Source: Azolla caroliniana (Eukaryota > Polypodiophyta). Taken from it: a stretch of 64,000 nt of DNA. Location of the stretch: NCBI GenBank assembly GCA_043228905.1, contig JBHGNT010000017.1, forward strand, positions 7,936,001 through 8,000,000, given 5' to 3'. The number at the start of each line of letters is the position of its first letter. Positions within the stretch are counted from its first letter, which is position 1. The notes beneath the pieces were generated by a model, which saw nothing but the letters and a program-made list of their open reading frames with translations, was not told the origin of the DNA and made no database searches. Made by a program: the position numbers and the translations under genes. Positions 11,482 through 22,425 of the stretch are shown one piece after another.

Positions 11482-11592
11482 GCGGAAGTATGTGAGAGAA
11501 CCTGTTTGTTGATGCACAACAAACAACACACATATGTAATGATAATGGAAAGAAAGAATAGACACACTTTCAGATCTTCAATGGAAGTTCTT
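11482..11592 (-). repeat. inner part of Copia B 5' LTR
   Basis: The LTR segment next to the PBS. The LTR end is not certain (a CCGCA end at ~11481 is plausible). At 11588-11592 it ends with TTCTT, which recurs at 36995-36999 on the far side of the composite element, so the LTR continues at 37000-37136. Confidence 0.7.
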
Positions 11593-12038
11593 TGTTGAGA
11601 GACAAGATCAACATGGGCCGAATCGGCTGAAGAAGTCGAGAGCTGGGAGCCGGGAGCCGGATCGAATAGAGTTCGATTTAGGTGTGCCGAGTCGGATGAA
11701 ATCCGAAAAGGTTATTGAAGGCCTATATTCCTATTATAGAAAATAGAAATATTGTAGGTAGAATTAGAGTCAGGCTCATTTATGACCATTCAAGTACTGA
11801 TGGTACTTGTGTCAGCCCACTCGTCAAGGGTCTATATATAAATTGCACTCTGAGCACTGTTGTACGTACTGAGTCTTTTTGTAATCAAAATATTGTTGTG
11901 TGCTCTACTCAATCTCTCTCTCTCTCTCTCTCTCTCATTGTATATCCATTCTTTGTGTTTACTTAACTGTCGCGTTTCCGAAACGGACTTTGTACTCGGT
12001 GTCTATCGCACACGCTTCTGCACACATACTCTTTCTCA
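11593..12038 (+). repeat. LTR1 of composite C/D
   Basis: 446 bp, TGTTGAGAGACAAG...CTTTCTCA. By eye it is ~90% similar to LTR3 beyond position 36580 and much less similar to LTR2. It contains a palindrome plus TATA promoter and a long CT repeat. Confidence 0.88.
11792..11842 (+). promoter_or_regulatory. palindrome plus TATA promoter of C-family LTR
   Basis: AAGTAC-N5-GTACTT (11792-11808) is followed by TATATATAAA (11833-11842) and a TGCACTCTGAGC downstream block. The same order occurs in LTR2 (17569-17585, TATAAAAG ~17611), LTR3 (36766-36782) and, partly, Copia F (25470-25486). A core promoter role is inferred. Confidence 0.65.
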
Positions 12039-12051
12039 TGCTATCAAAGTG
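12039..12051 (+). other. primer-binding site after LTR1
   Basis: TGCTATCAAAGTG immediately follows the LTR. It corresponds to TGGTATCAGAGCG with three changes. The following GCGAGGGTTGAGAA leader is shared with Copia F (25705-25720). Confidence 0.75.
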
Positions 12052-12079
12052 CGAGGGTTGAGAATCCTCTGCAACTGAT

Positions 12080-13582
12080 AGATGTAAAGAATGTGTTCCT
12101 GCAAGGTGATCTTAAGGAACAGGTGTACATAGTACAACCTCCCGGATTTCTATCCGAACAGAACTCTTCGGGAGTCTGCCGATTGAAGAAACTGTTATAC
12201 GGCCTTAAGCAAGCCCTACGAGCTTGGAACGCAAAGATTACGCAACAACTGCGTAGAATGGGGTTCACAATGTCCCAATCTGCCTCCTCGTTGTTCGTTC
12301 TGCAACGTCGCCATGGACCGGTTTGTCTTTTACTTTATGTTGATCATTTAGTCATCGCCGGTGCCAACCTGGAAGAAATCGGCCGCGTAAAGTCTTAGCT
12401 TGCAGCATTGTTCAAAATGAAGGATCTTGGGACCTTCATTACTTCCTTAGGATTGAAGTGATCCGTTCCCCGAAGGCATATTGATTGGTTAGCATCATTA
12501 TGCGCTGAATATGCTCTTCAAGTTCGGGGTGCCAGATTGTAAGCACGTTTGGACCCCTCTAGATAGAAATGTAAAGCTTCGCCGAGATTCGGGAAAGGTG
12601 TGCAACCCGACATGGTTTCGACGGATTATTGGAAGCCTCATCTACTTGATGATCACTCGGCTGGACCTCAGCTATCCGGTCGGAATGATCAGTCAATTTA
12701 TGTTGCAGCCCACGACTGAACACTTGTAGTGCGCGCAAACGATATTACGATATGTCAGCGGCACGGAAGACATGACCTTGTTGTACCTTGCAGGTGTAGC
12801 TGAACAGTTAGTCGGCTATACACGAATGCCGATTGGGCCAGAAATGCCCACGATCGTAGATCCACATTTGGATATGCCTTCTCATTGGGAAGTGCGGCGA
12901 TTGCGTGGAGCAATAAGAATTAACTGACAGTAGCATTGTTGAGCATTAAGGCTGAATATCGAGGGGCGACTGTCGCTACTATGAAGTCATTTGGCTGAAA
13001 TGGCTATTACAGGATCTGCAGGTAGAGGTGTCTGATCCAATGACGATCTATTGCGACAACCTCAACAACATCCACCTTGCGAAAAACCATGTATTCCATG
13101 CTTGGACCAAGCACATTGAGGTGCATTACCATTTTGTCTGCGAGCGTGTCCTTTCTAGTGAAGTCGAATTGGCGTATGTTCCGACAGGTTGACAAATTGC
13201 CGACATCTTCACCAAGACCCTTGGTCTCGACAAGTTACCACATTTCTCAGTTCAGCTGGGTTTGCGGCACCTCGACATGCCGAACTTGAGGGGGAGACAA
13301 GAACAGGAACAAGAGCGTGAAAGGAGCGGAAGTAACCACGATGCCGAATCAGATGAACAATTCGATTTCGGGCTGGCTGAAGAAACCGAAGAACAAGAAA
13401 ACAAGGGCCGTAATCGCAAGGAAGAGCCGAAGACAGCCAAACAACGGGGAAATATAGCCAAGAAGGGCGTAAAGGCCAAGACCATGACGTGGTCTGATAT
13501 TGTCAAGGCCCTGAAAACAGAATACGAATCGGAGACACCCAATTCGGGCGAAAGTGGAATTGAATCGGCAGTGACCGATTAA
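12080..13582 (+). pseudogene. Copia C RT-RNase H with C-terminal extension (lacks gag, PR, IN)
   Basis: The leader jumps straight into mid-RT (DVKNVFLQGDLKEQVYIVQPPGF), so gag, protease, integrase and the first RT blocks are deleted. The catalytic box reads YVDH instead of YVDD (12336-12347). Further on are STPLDR-like and IIGSLIYLMITRLDLSYPVGM blocks, then RNase H remnants (YTNADWA, IKAEYRGAT, YCDNLNNIHLAKN) over several frames. The last frame, QIADIFTKTLGLDKL, continues without a break through HLDMPNLRGR into a charged ~100-residue extension with KAKTMTWSDIVKALK, ending TAA 13580-13582. The extension is also present in D and F. Confidence 0.8.
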
Positions 13583-13830
13583 TCAAAATCTTTGATTCGG
13601 ATATTACGAATCGACTGAGGGCCATCCGGAGGAAAGGGCAGTGAAAGAGGTGCCAACATCGCGACATCAAGGGAGCTAAGAAGGGCCGCATGAGCAGACA
13701 AGCCGACCAGAAGGGTTGAAGTGCGTAGAATCAAATGGGTTGAGGAGCGCGAGCGAGGCGTGAAGCCAGGAGAGGCCGGAGTGAAGATCCGGAAAAGCAT
13801 ATGGAACCTCAAGTTGAGCTTGAGGGGGAG
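13583..13830 (+). other. 3' untranslated tail and PPT of Copia C
   Basis: A GC-richer region with no open frame. Related segments follow the extension in D (35789-36046), F (~30340-30555) and H (minus strand, 51346-51560). It ends with the purine tract CTTGAGGGGGAG (13819-13830) directly before LTR2. Confidence 0.65.
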
Positions 13831-13900
13831 TGTTTGAGAGACAAGATCAACATTGGGTGTGTAACCTACTACGTTGTCACGTTACTACGCGCGTGCGTGG

Positions 13901-14600
13901 ATATCACCATGCGGTACCGTGAATATCACCATCGGCTTCACGACTGTCGGGTCTACGCACCTGATCTCCTCCGGTGAGAATGTGAAGGCTTTCCCGTGCC
14001 TTCTGAGCATTCTCCAAAACCGGTCTTCTTCCGCCGGCAGTAGGAACCCGCCCCCACCGACTTTGAGCTCCCGTAGCGTTCTGTCGGTGAAGGTGTGTCC
14101 TATGCAGGCCGGATCTCTCAAACTGGGGTCCGACGCGACCCCATTGATTCGCAACTCGCTGCGCTCCGGTAAGGGTGCCGCGACTGGCCTTACCTTCCGG
14201 TCCACAGTCTTGTACTTCGTGTTAACCCGGGCCGTCCGATCCGAGTCGAGCCCTCGACTGAAGTCCGCGATGACTTCGTACATCTCTTCTGAACAAACCG
14301 GTATCGTCCGGTCCTCTTTAAGGCCCTCTCCGACCACCTCTCGCAGTATTCCCAAGGTATCGTCGAAGGAGACCGCCTCCACGGCCCCGTTGATTTCCTC
14401 GTTGGGCCCGAGAACTCCACACGCCCGAAGTCGCTCTTCCGCCCTTGTCTTTTCTCGGCCAACGACGCCAACTATCGTACACCCTCCGTTGTCGGAGAAA
14501 CAAAAATTCCTACTTATGGTACAAGGTTTCTTCGGTTTCGCCTCTATCGTACCTTTGTGGGGTTTTCCCGGAGTGTCCGGACTATCGCGGCCCCACGCCT
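13901..14600 (-). pseudogene. Gypsy I pol N-terminal region, truncated
   Basis: Encodes the stretch before the RT core: CGVLGPNEEINGAVEAVSFDDTL, SEEMYEVIADFSRG, then TKYKTVDRKVRPV, GGGGFLLPAEEDRF and PMVIFTVPH. It is collinear with J 59281-59800. It ends at IFTVPHGDIHARA, where the sequence switches from pol to the LTR end. The switch lies at a duplicated ATGGTGATAT(T/C)CAC motif, consistent with microhomology-guided deletion. No polymerase catalytic block is present. Confidence 0.8.
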
Positions 14601-16740
14601 TGACAGCCCTCTCTAAAAATCCTCTCGGTTCTCGCCACCAAGGGACTCGCGGTTTCGCTCGTGGTTCGGTCGCACCGTCAGGAACTGGACCGAATGACGC
14701 CCGTCTTGACTCTTGACCCTTGCGTAAGCCGACCCGTTGTCCAGCACCTTGGTCTCCATCCGTGCCGCCGTAATGTACGGTTCTCCCAGTATGACCGGGT
14801 GCGAGGACGTCTCCTGCACAAAGAAGTGCTAGTCTATCTCGATGTCGCCGATCTTGACTTGCGCGTTTGGGCAGGCCCCGTGTAGTTCCTCGGTGGCGCG
14901 CGTTGCCGCCCGTATCTTCCACCTGTGCTTGGTGTTGATCGGCCATTTCCCCTTTTTGTAGAAGTCCATGGACATCAGGTTTATTTCCGAACCGTGGTCC
15001 ACCAGCGCCACCACCAGTTCCTGAACATCTCCGATCTTCACCAGGGTTTCCGTGGTCGCTCGGGCCCAGTGTGGCCTCGAATAGTGGCTCTCCGCCCACT
15101 CGTCTTCCAGCGCCATGTCCTCTATGTGCGTTGTCCGCACCTCCACTGGCCTTTCCGGTTCTGTCTCCGTCGACAGCCTCTTCCTCTTCACCAAGTCTAC
15201 GATGGAGTCGTGGAACTCCTTCTTGGCGATTCCGAGCACCTCCCGCAACGATAGTTCCACCTTGCTGTCGAGGACTCGTTCTTCCAGGACCTTTCGTAGG
15301 TCCGTGGTCCTTTTGATCTCCGTGCCCAACCGGTATCCGCCCTTCTTGTGGTTATCCCGGGCATTGGTCTCACCGGCCTCGTTCCGTTTCGGCCCGAATC
15401 GGGTTTTGTATCTCTGTGAGGGTCCGGCCCCTCCGGTTTTACCTACCCGTTTGTCTTCAACCAGAGCCTCGTAGTTCTGGCAAGCTGCTTTGACGAAACC
15501 CGTCTTTTCTTTGACCGGGTCACTCCACCCGGTTACCTCCTGGACCCGCTTCTCCGCACGGTCCGCCTCGTCTTTCCTTAGTCGGGCACCGGCGAGGCCT
15601 TCCAGCATCGCCGGCCAGAACCCGGCTTTGCTCTCCTTCCGGGCCTCGCTGCCTTCGACCCGAATATCGGCTGACGCCGAGTAGTGGACGGTTTCCGCGT
15701 GCCGGGCCGCCGCCTCTTCCATCAGCCTTTTCATTCCTCCTCGCCCGTCGTTTCGGTTCAGGGCCCTCCGGGTATCGCTGGCGTGCACCCGACCTTCCCA
15801 CAGGTACACTACCCGGCTTCTCAAAGCCTCCGCAAAGTCCCTGCAGTCTTTCCGGATGTGGCCGACCTCGTCGCACCACATGCACCTATTTCCTACCAGA
15901 GGCCGTCGGTCACGAGCCTGTTCGCCGCCTTCCCTCTGAGCCTGGGCGATCTGGAGATCCTTTACCGCCCGTGTCAACTCCTCCAAAGCTGTTCCCCCGG
16001 ACGAGCCTCTGACCACGCCGGTCGAAGCCGAACCGGTTTCGAGCCACTCCCGGGTCTCATCCCTTCACGCCTGTGGTATCGGTTCGAGCTTCCCTGCTGC
16101 GACAGGACCCGCCCTGGTCGCCTCTGTATCAGCCCACTCCCACCGTTTGTCAGAACAGCCGCAGACTCTTTTTACCGCGGCCCAGTTGGCCGTCAGCCCG
16201 TCTTCGGTTTCCAGTAAGGAGCCCACTTGCTCCCGATCCCGTGTGTCAACCGATTTGACAAACAGTAGGACATGACTTGTGTCTAGAACGGTCCGATCGA
16301 GTGCCGAAAGGCGCGCAAAGCGTTCCTCAAACTCTCGGAGGAGTACCGACGCATTTCTTCCTTTGTTGGGGGACTCCACCCACTCCATGAAGCCCCGCTT
16401 CGAAAGTTGAAGCGCGTCATCCAGCCCGTATTTCTCCAGGAGCCGTCCTTCGAACTCCTCCCAGGTCCGGCTCTCCGCCCGGACCTCAAGCACCTCCGCA
16501 TGGATGCCCCGACATTGCCACTCGAGGGAATCCGGCAAGACGCCTCTCTTCCGGAATATCCCTCATCAACATCTCCGCACGGTAGGACGCCAAATAACTC
16601 GTGGCATCCTTTCCACTGAATCGGCCGATCGTACCGACGATCGCCTCAATAGCCCTGTTAAGGGCGCCAGTGCCCTCGCGCGCGCTCACTATCCGGTCCA
16701 CGGCCGAAGCCATGGCCTCTGCAAGATCCGACCCCCTCAT
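14601..16740 (-). pseudogene. Gypsy I gag-protease (broken)
   Basis: The gag start is ATG 16740 (MRGSDLAEAMASAVDRIVSA). A frameshift near 16500 is followed by the conserved WEEFEGRLLEKYGLDDALQLSKRGFMEW capsid-like segment, and TGA at 16065-16067 interrupts it. The second half has the zinc knuckle CMWCDEVGHIRKDC (complement of ~15840-15885). It continues in one long frame (16016-14829) through REVLGIAKKEFHDSIVDLVKRKR to the protease-like VALVDHGSEINLMS (complement of ~14965-15010), ending at TAG 14829-14831. It is the best preserved copy of this mid region; J has a 13-base deletion there. The protease motif reads D-H-G, as in J. Confidence 0.85.
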
Positions 16741-16794
16741 CTTCTGCTCCTCTGCCACCTTGTTCACGTTGGGTTCACCAAAGATGTCACGTTA

Positions 16795-17435
16795 CTACGC
16801 GCGTGCGTGGAGAAACGAGGCGGGACCACCGGGGTCTTGAACCGAAGAGCAGGTGATAGAAGGGGAAAGAGAAAGAGAGAGACGCCTGGTTACGTATGAG
16901 CAAAGAAACACAGGGACACGGCCCTTCAACGCAGAAGACATGAATGGACACAGAGACAGAGAGACACGAATGTTTGTATATTAACGAATGACAAATAAAC
17001 AACAGAGCACGCGAGCGGTTACAACCAAACAGGCCGGCGAACAGATGTCGATGCCTGTTCGTCTGCGCACGAAAGGGGATAGGATGGAGGTGCTGCCGGA
17101 AGCACACGGGCGTTCCTCGAAGCAGCGCGAGCCTCCCAAAAACCTGCAGAGAAGAGCGATGGAGAACGAATCTGAGGAGAAGCGTTCGGTTTCAGTCCGA
17201 CAGCACTTCATCCTCCTCAATGCGCGATCCCCTCTCCCCCGAGTCTCCCTCTCTTTTATAGCTTCAAGAAGGGAGCCGCTTCCCTCATTAACTTCCTACC
17301 TACTGAATCTAACTACCTAGGATATACCTTTGTACCTAATTCTCTATTATATACATTAAAGGGCGCGCACACGTGAAGAGCCGGTTCATGCGCGCTATGC
17401 ACCGATTGCACTAAGGGACGGTTTTCTTCACGACA
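16795..17435 (-). repeat. 5' LTR of Gypsy I
   Basis: 641 bp on the minus strand, TGTCGTGAAGAAAACCG...GTAACGTGACA, related to the J and K LTRs. A TATAAAAGAGAGGGAGAC promoter-like block lies at the complement of ~17240-17265. TCTTTGGTGAACCC follows, the PBS-like segment shared with J. Confidence 0.88.
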
Positions 17436-17822
17436 ACGTACACTGGGTGCGTAAAACCGTACGCAAAATATGGTGGTGGCGGTGTTTAAACTGAGAGGCT
17501 CTTAGAACGTAATTCCACATAAGGAATAGTTTTGGGAGTTAGTTTAGAAAGCTCATTTATGAGCGGTCAAGTACCGGCAGTACTTGTGTCAGCCCAATAG
17601 TCGGGGCTTGTATAAAAGGTGCTCACTGAGCACGAAATATCTACAAAGAACATACAGAGAATTATTTTTGAATATAGTTGCGTTTTCAGCTGTGTGTGTG
17701 TGTGTGTGTGTGTGTGTCTCCTTCTCCTTCTCTGTGATTTCTGTGTTTGACCGAACTGTTGTACTTCCTAACCGTGTTCTCTGTGTATTACGCATACGCT
17801 TCCACACATGTATTCTTTTACA

Positions 17823-18060
17823 AGCTCGATAGGAGCAACTACGCATCTTGGTCATACAAGATGCACCAATACCTGCTCGGGCAAGGGTACTAGAGTTATG
17901 TCGAAGGAGGTAATGATGCAGCACTCGAGTTGACACACAAAGATTTCCCGGCCTGGGAACATGCTGCAAGTAGAGTTCTCTACTACTTTGCATCATGTGT
18001 GAGGGATCAACTTTTGAGCTACATTAGGGATCCCCAAACGCCAAAGGATGCTTGGGGAAA
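17823..18060 (+). pseudogene. Copia D gag N-terminal part
   Basis: Begins directly after LTR2 without PBS or leader: KLDRSNYASWSYKMHQYLLGQGY, then a TAG, SYVEGGNDAALELTHKDFPAWEHAASRVLYYFASCVRDQLLSYIRDPQTPKDAW. It is the Copia gag type shared with F (25830-26060). The frame stops at 18060, where Copia E is inserted, and resumes at 31919 after the duplicated AGAAA. Confidence 0.8.
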
Positions 18061-18576
18061 TGTTGGGAATTCGGTCCCTCCAGATGGGATCCGGAGGAGC
18101 CGGATCGGATGAGCCGAAAGAAGGAACCAGACCGGATGTAGCAACCGGGCCAGACCAGAATGTATCCGGATGGAGCTGATCTGAACCGGATCTAGGGACA
18201 TATTTGCAAATATGTTTCTGGTGTGCCTGTAAAGGCTATATTTGTAAATAGTCTTAAAGTCATATAAGTATAAATATGACTTAGGACAATCACCTTGAAA
18301 AAGTTGTTAATGTTGTTGTTGTTGTCGAAGAGAAGAGAAGCCGTAGGTTGGCGAAGATACAGAGCTCGAGGTCGTTGTCTTTGAGTCTCCTGTTGTACCT
18401 CCTTTCTCGTATAGTGATAGTTGGAGTCTGTATGCTCCCATGGGTTTTCCCTATTAGGGCTTTCAACGTAAACATCATATGTCATCTCTCCTGTGTAAGT
18501 GTACAAATCTCCATTTCTGTTTTGTTCTTTCATAAAGTGTTTTAGTCTTAGTTGTGGCCGAGCGCTATTTTGCACA
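18061..18576 (+). repeat. 5' LTR of Copia E
   Basis: 516 bp, TGTTGGGAATTCGG...ATTTTGCACA; pairs with 31395-31913. It has AAGTATAAATATGACTT (TATA-like, ~18266-18282) and a GTT repeat. Confidence 0.88.
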
Positions 18577-18579
18577 AAC

Positions 18580-18591
18580 TAGTATCAGGGC
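18580..18591 (+). other. primer-binding site of Copia E
   Basis: TAGTATCAGGGC, two changes from TGGTATCAGAGC, three bases after the LTR end. Confidence 0.75.
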
Positions 18592-18600
18592 AATAAGAAA

Positions 18601-18995
18601 ATGGAAGAGTCATTTGGAAGCATGTTCAAGCTCATCGGCTCCAATAACCCAGTGTGGAAGTCAAACATGAGGGACATGGTCATGGTCAAAGATCTCTGGT
18701 TGGCGGTATAGTTTGGGGACAAGAAACCAGACAAGATTGATGCCATGACATGGGACGTGATGCACATGAAGACGAAGGCATACATACGGTGCTTCATCAA
18801 CATGATCCTATACAATAACTCCAATGAAGAAAGTAAGACTCATGTGCTATGGGAGAAAATCGGCACCATGTTGGAGACCAAAAACGCCATAAATCGGGTT
18901 TCGGTATTCCGGAAGTTAGTGAGACTCCGGTACCAGGACGGATACAGCATGGCGGAACACATGAATGCATTCAAGGGGCTTATAAATCAAACAAC
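18601..18995 (+). pseudogene. Copia E gag, N-terminal part
   Basis: ATG 18601: MEESFGSMFKLIGSNNPVWK, then WLAV, TAG, FGDKKPDKIDAMTWDVMHMKTKAYIRCFINM and MAEHMNAFKGLINQTT. It is interrupted at 18995 by a solo LTR. The last five bases, ACAAC, are duplicated after the LTR, where the frame resumes with SLEIPLADEVLALLLLGSLPDSWETL. Confidence 0.85.
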
Positions 18996-19660
18996 TGTTA
19001 GGAAACAGGTCCCTCCGGATGGGAAGTGAGAAGAACAATGCTGATGAGAAACTCCGCCGAGGCCGAAACCGGATGTGGAGTACCCGGCTACGGAAGACCC
19101 GGTGGGAACTGGATGACGAGTACCCGGCTACGTAAGACCCGGTGAGAACCGGATGACGAGTACCCGACAAGAGCCGGATGGTGAAGGACCGGTGAGAAGT
19201 ACTCACTGGATGAAGGGATATATTTGTAAATATGTTTTCTGAGAGTCCATCGGGGCTCTATTTGTAAATAGCCAAAAAGTTATAAATATGACTTAGGGCA
19301 AACTTAGTGTATTGTTGTTGTTAATTCTTGTTGGTGCAAGACTGTAGAGCGCATAACTGTGTATAGAGAGAGAGAGAGAGAGAGAGGAAGAGGTCGTTGC
19401 CTCTGTTGTAACCGCCGCCTGTGGCGAAGATAGCAAGCTCGAGGTCGTTACCTCGGTGCTTTACTATTGTACATTCTGATATAGTGATAGTTTGCAGTCT
19501 GTGGGCTGCCGTGGTTTTTTGCCTACTTTGGGTTTTTCCACGTTAACATCCTGTGTACTCTTCTCTTCACTGTGTCGTGCGTTCATTACCCGTTTTCTGT
19601 GTTTGATTTTAGACTCGGTTGTGGCCGAGTGTTGTGCAAAGGGAGCGTGCATTCCGGTCA
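18996..19660 (+). mobile_element. solo LTR of Copia A-type family inside Copia E gag
   Basis: 665 bp, TGTTAGGAAACAGG...TTCCGGTCA, with perfect TSD ACAAC (18991-18995, 19661-19665). It has about two degenerate units of the LTR minisatellite (19060-19170) and a GA repeat (19366-19386). No internal sequence remains, the classical product of LTR-LTR recombination. Confidence 0.93.
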
Positions 19661-19665
19661 ACAAC

Positions 19666-21278
19666 TTCACTTGAAATACCTCTGGCAGACGAGGTACTTG
19701 CATTGCTCCTACTCGGTTCCCTCCCAGATAGTTGGGAGACACTAGTTGTCCCGTTAGGCAATGCCCGACCGGAAGGAAAGCAGTTGTCCCTAGCAAGGGT
19801 AAAATGAAGCTTGCTAGATGAAGAAGCTCGCAGGAAGGAATGGGAATCCGGAACCGACTCGAAGGCTTTGGTTACGGAAGATGACCAAAACCGGGGAAGA
19901 GGCCGAAATTGGAGTTCCCAAAACCGGGACAAATCGGGGACAAGATCAAAGTCAAGGGGGAGGCCTACTTGCTTCTACTATGGGAAGCCGGGGCTCTTCC
20001 AGAATAATTGTCGGCATTTCCGGAAAGAGAAAGGGTCTAACACCACCGATTCGAAGAAGAGTTCGGATCGGAAAGGAATGTCGGCGATTGTGACAAGTGA
20101 AGAAGAATTGTTGCTCATCACCGAGGAGAATGAGTTAAACCTTGTCGACGACAACACAATGTGGGTTGTCGATTCCGGAGCTCCACTTGACACTGGACCG
20201 CAAATGATTCTCGTCCTATAGAGCCGGAGATCTGGTTGTGTCCAGATGGGGAATGAAGGGTCATGCCGAATTGTCGGTAGAGGAGATGTGTGTTTGACGA
20301 CATCAACTAGGTGCAAGTTGTTGTTGAAGGATGTCCGACACGTTCCAGAGGTTCGCCTGAACCGGATATCAGCCGGTCGGCTAGATGATGAAGGCTACAT
20401 GGGTAACATCTCGAACGGAGTCTTGAAATTTAGCAAAGAAAGCCTGATAGTGGCTCGAGCCCTGAAGATCAACATGTTATACCTGATGCACACCCCGATA
20501 TGCCGGGAAGAAGTGAATATAGCATCTAACAATGCTAGTGAGTTGTGGCAGAAGGGGATGAGAAGACTTGACGAAGATAACCTCATTCTGGAGGTGAAAG
20601 ACGTGCATCTTGAGAAGTGCACGGATTGCTTGGCCAGCAAGCAAAACCGAACCTCTTCCGGTCAAGAACACCGATGAGACGGAATGCATCACTCAAGTTG
20701 GTGCATACCGATGTGTGTCAAGTGGACACAAAGTCACATGCCGGATCACAATACTTCGTTACGTTCATAGACGACCACATCCGGAAGCTATGGGTCTCAC
20801 CATTGAAGACGAAGGCTCAAATTCACTGTGCCGAAGACATCGAAATTAAACGGGTTGGTTGAATAGATGAACCGGACCATAATGGAGAGAGTCTGAAGCA
20901 TGCTAGTAGATGCAAAGTTATCCAAGACGTTTTGGGCTGAAGCGCTGATGACGACGACATACGTGATTAACAGATCACCCTGAACACCCTTGGAAGGAGA
21001 CACATCACAAAGAGTATGGACCGGTAAAGACGTGTCTTACAGGCATATGAAGGTATTTAGTTGTCTCCCTCATGTGCATGTTGCAAAGGATAAGAGAGCA
21101 AAGTTGGATCTAAAGTCCCGGCCATGCATATTCCTTCGATACAACGATGATGAGTTCTAGAGTGTGGGACTTGGTCGACAAGAAGGTGTTCCGGAATCGA
21201 GACATAGTCTTCATGGAACAATGCTATTGCTAGAAGAAGATAACGGACTCCGGATTGATCGACATAGATCGGTCGAAA
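19666..21278 (+). pseudogene. Copia E gag C-term, protease, integrase N-term (broken)
   Basis: Continues the gag with SLARVK, TGA, LLDEEARRKE. The zinc knuckle is damaged: CFYYGKPGLFQNNC has Tyr for the second Cys (19979-19981) and Leu for the His. The protease keeps WVVDSGA (~20160-20180) but shifts frame inside SFHLTP. The pre-integrase region LLLKDVRHVPEVRLNRISAGRLDDEGY is good. Integrase starts with LKLVHTDVCQVDTKSHAGSQYFVTFIDDH and keeps the first Asp, but the RADNGGEY segment with the second Asp is deleted at ~20820. Several TAGs follow up to 21278. Confidence 0.85.
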
Positions 21279-21846
21279 TGAAGAGAATATGCGGAATATT
21301 GCTCGGCCACAATCGAGTCTTAGGATCAACCATAGAAAGATGGGAATAGGGAGAAGTACACGTATACACACAAACAATATAAGAGAGGTAAAGTACACAG
21401 TATGTTTTCGTGGAAACTATCACTATGTAAGAAGAATACAACAGTAATAAGTCACAGAGGCAACGACCTCATGCTCTCAATCTTCGCCAATAGGCGGTTA
21501 CAACAGAGACTATTCAAGGTCTCTCTCTTTCTGTGTGTGTGTGTGTGTGTGTTACGCTCTATACAATAATTACAACAATAACTGTATACAAAAATAATGA
21601 CAGCACAATGATACCCTCGTAGTTTGCCCTAGGTCATATTTATACTAATATGACTTTCGGGCTATTTACAAATATAGCCTCAATGGGCTAACAGAAACAT
21701 ATTTACTTATATGTCGCTTCATCCGGTGAGAGGTTCTCACCGTGCCTGCGTCATCCATTTCTCACCGGGTCTTCCTTACCGAGTACTTATCATCCGGTTC
21801 TCACCGGGCCTTCATCATCCCATCCGGAGGGACCGAGATCCTAAAA
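21279..21846 (-). mobile_element. solo LTR, minus strand, inside Copia E
   Basis: 568 bp. On the minus strand it begins TTTTAGGATCTCGGTCCC (expected TGTTAGG, first G changed) and ends CATATTCTCTTCA, like the Copia L LTR. TSD is CGAAA (21274-21278) versus TGAAA (21847-21851), one C-to-T difference. It contains (GT)n at ~21531-21552. Confidence 0.8.
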
Positions 21847-21851
21847 TGAAA

Positions 21852-22425
21852 GACACAAGGACCCATCCGGCCGGAAGCCGGACGACACTCGAAGAACCGA
21901 TCGGAGTCAGAAAAGAATCCGGACCTACCGAAGAAGAAGTTTTAGATACCGGAACTGGTCAAGACCCTGAATCGGATTCCTGATGAAGAACAAACGGAGG
22001 AACCGGTAGTTGAAGACCAAGGACGAAGATACCCTCTCAGAGACAGAAGGCCCCCCCGGAGATTTCTGGATGCAGAACATGTATTGCTGACTGATGAGGG
22101 GGGATCAGAAAGCTTTGAAGAAGCAAAGAAAGACACCCACAACCATAAGTGGTTGAGTGCCATGTAGGACAAGATGGATTCCCTTCATGAGAAGCAAACA
22201 TACGAATTGATGGAGTTGCTGAAAGGAAAGAGGGCACTCCGGAACAAGTGGGTGTACAAGCTGAAACCGAGAGACGCCAAAAATCCACTAAAGTACAAGG
22301 CCTAGATCATGGTGAAGGGCTTTCAACAGAAGAAAGGAGTAGATTTCGGCGAGATCTTTGCCCCGGTAGTAAAAATGACATCCATCCGGACGATTTTGAG
22401 GTAGAGCAACTGGATGTCAAGATGG
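21852..22425 (+). pseudogene. Copia E linker and RT N-terminal part
   Basis: The acidic linker PTEEEVLDTGTGQDPESDS and PLRDR-like motif lead into RT: YELMELLKGKRALRNKWVYKLKP, FQQKKGVDFGEIFAPVVKMTSIR and EVEQLDVK, with many frame changes and TAG/TGA stops. Homology stops at ~22425, where reverse Copia G begins. Confidence 0.75.

Larger units (their letters stand above)
13875..17435 (-). mobile_element. Gypsy element I (minus strand), truncated at its 3' side
   Basis: Reading leftward: 5' LTR (17435-16795), PBS-like segment, gag, protease and the N-terminal part of RT to 13901. A 26-bp scrap identical to the last 26 bp of its LTR (13875-13900) follows. Flanks are ACGT at 13871-13874 and ACGT at 17436-17439, a 4-bp target duplication. 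RT core, RNase H, integrase and nearly all of the 3' LTR are deleted. It is the same family as J and K. It inserted into LTR2 of the composite. Confidence 0.88.
13831..17822 (+). repeat. LTR2 of composite (split by Gypsy I)
   Basis: Pieces 13831-13874 (TGTTTGAGAGACAAG start) and 17436-17822 (end CTTTTACA) form a ~430-bp LTR once Gypsy I is removed. It has the AAGTAC/GTACTT palindrome (17569-17585), TATAAAAGGTGCTCACTGAGC (from ~17611) and a (GT)n repeat (~17693-17717). It is much more diverged from LTR1 and LTR3 than they are from each other. It is followed directly by gag codons with no PBS. Confidence 0.75.

Noticed and set aside
13874-16016. Long plus-strand frames opposite Gypsy I (13874-14716, 15115-15474, 15684-16217)
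   Set aside because: Shadows of the GC-rich gag-pol on the minus strand; no recognisable domains.
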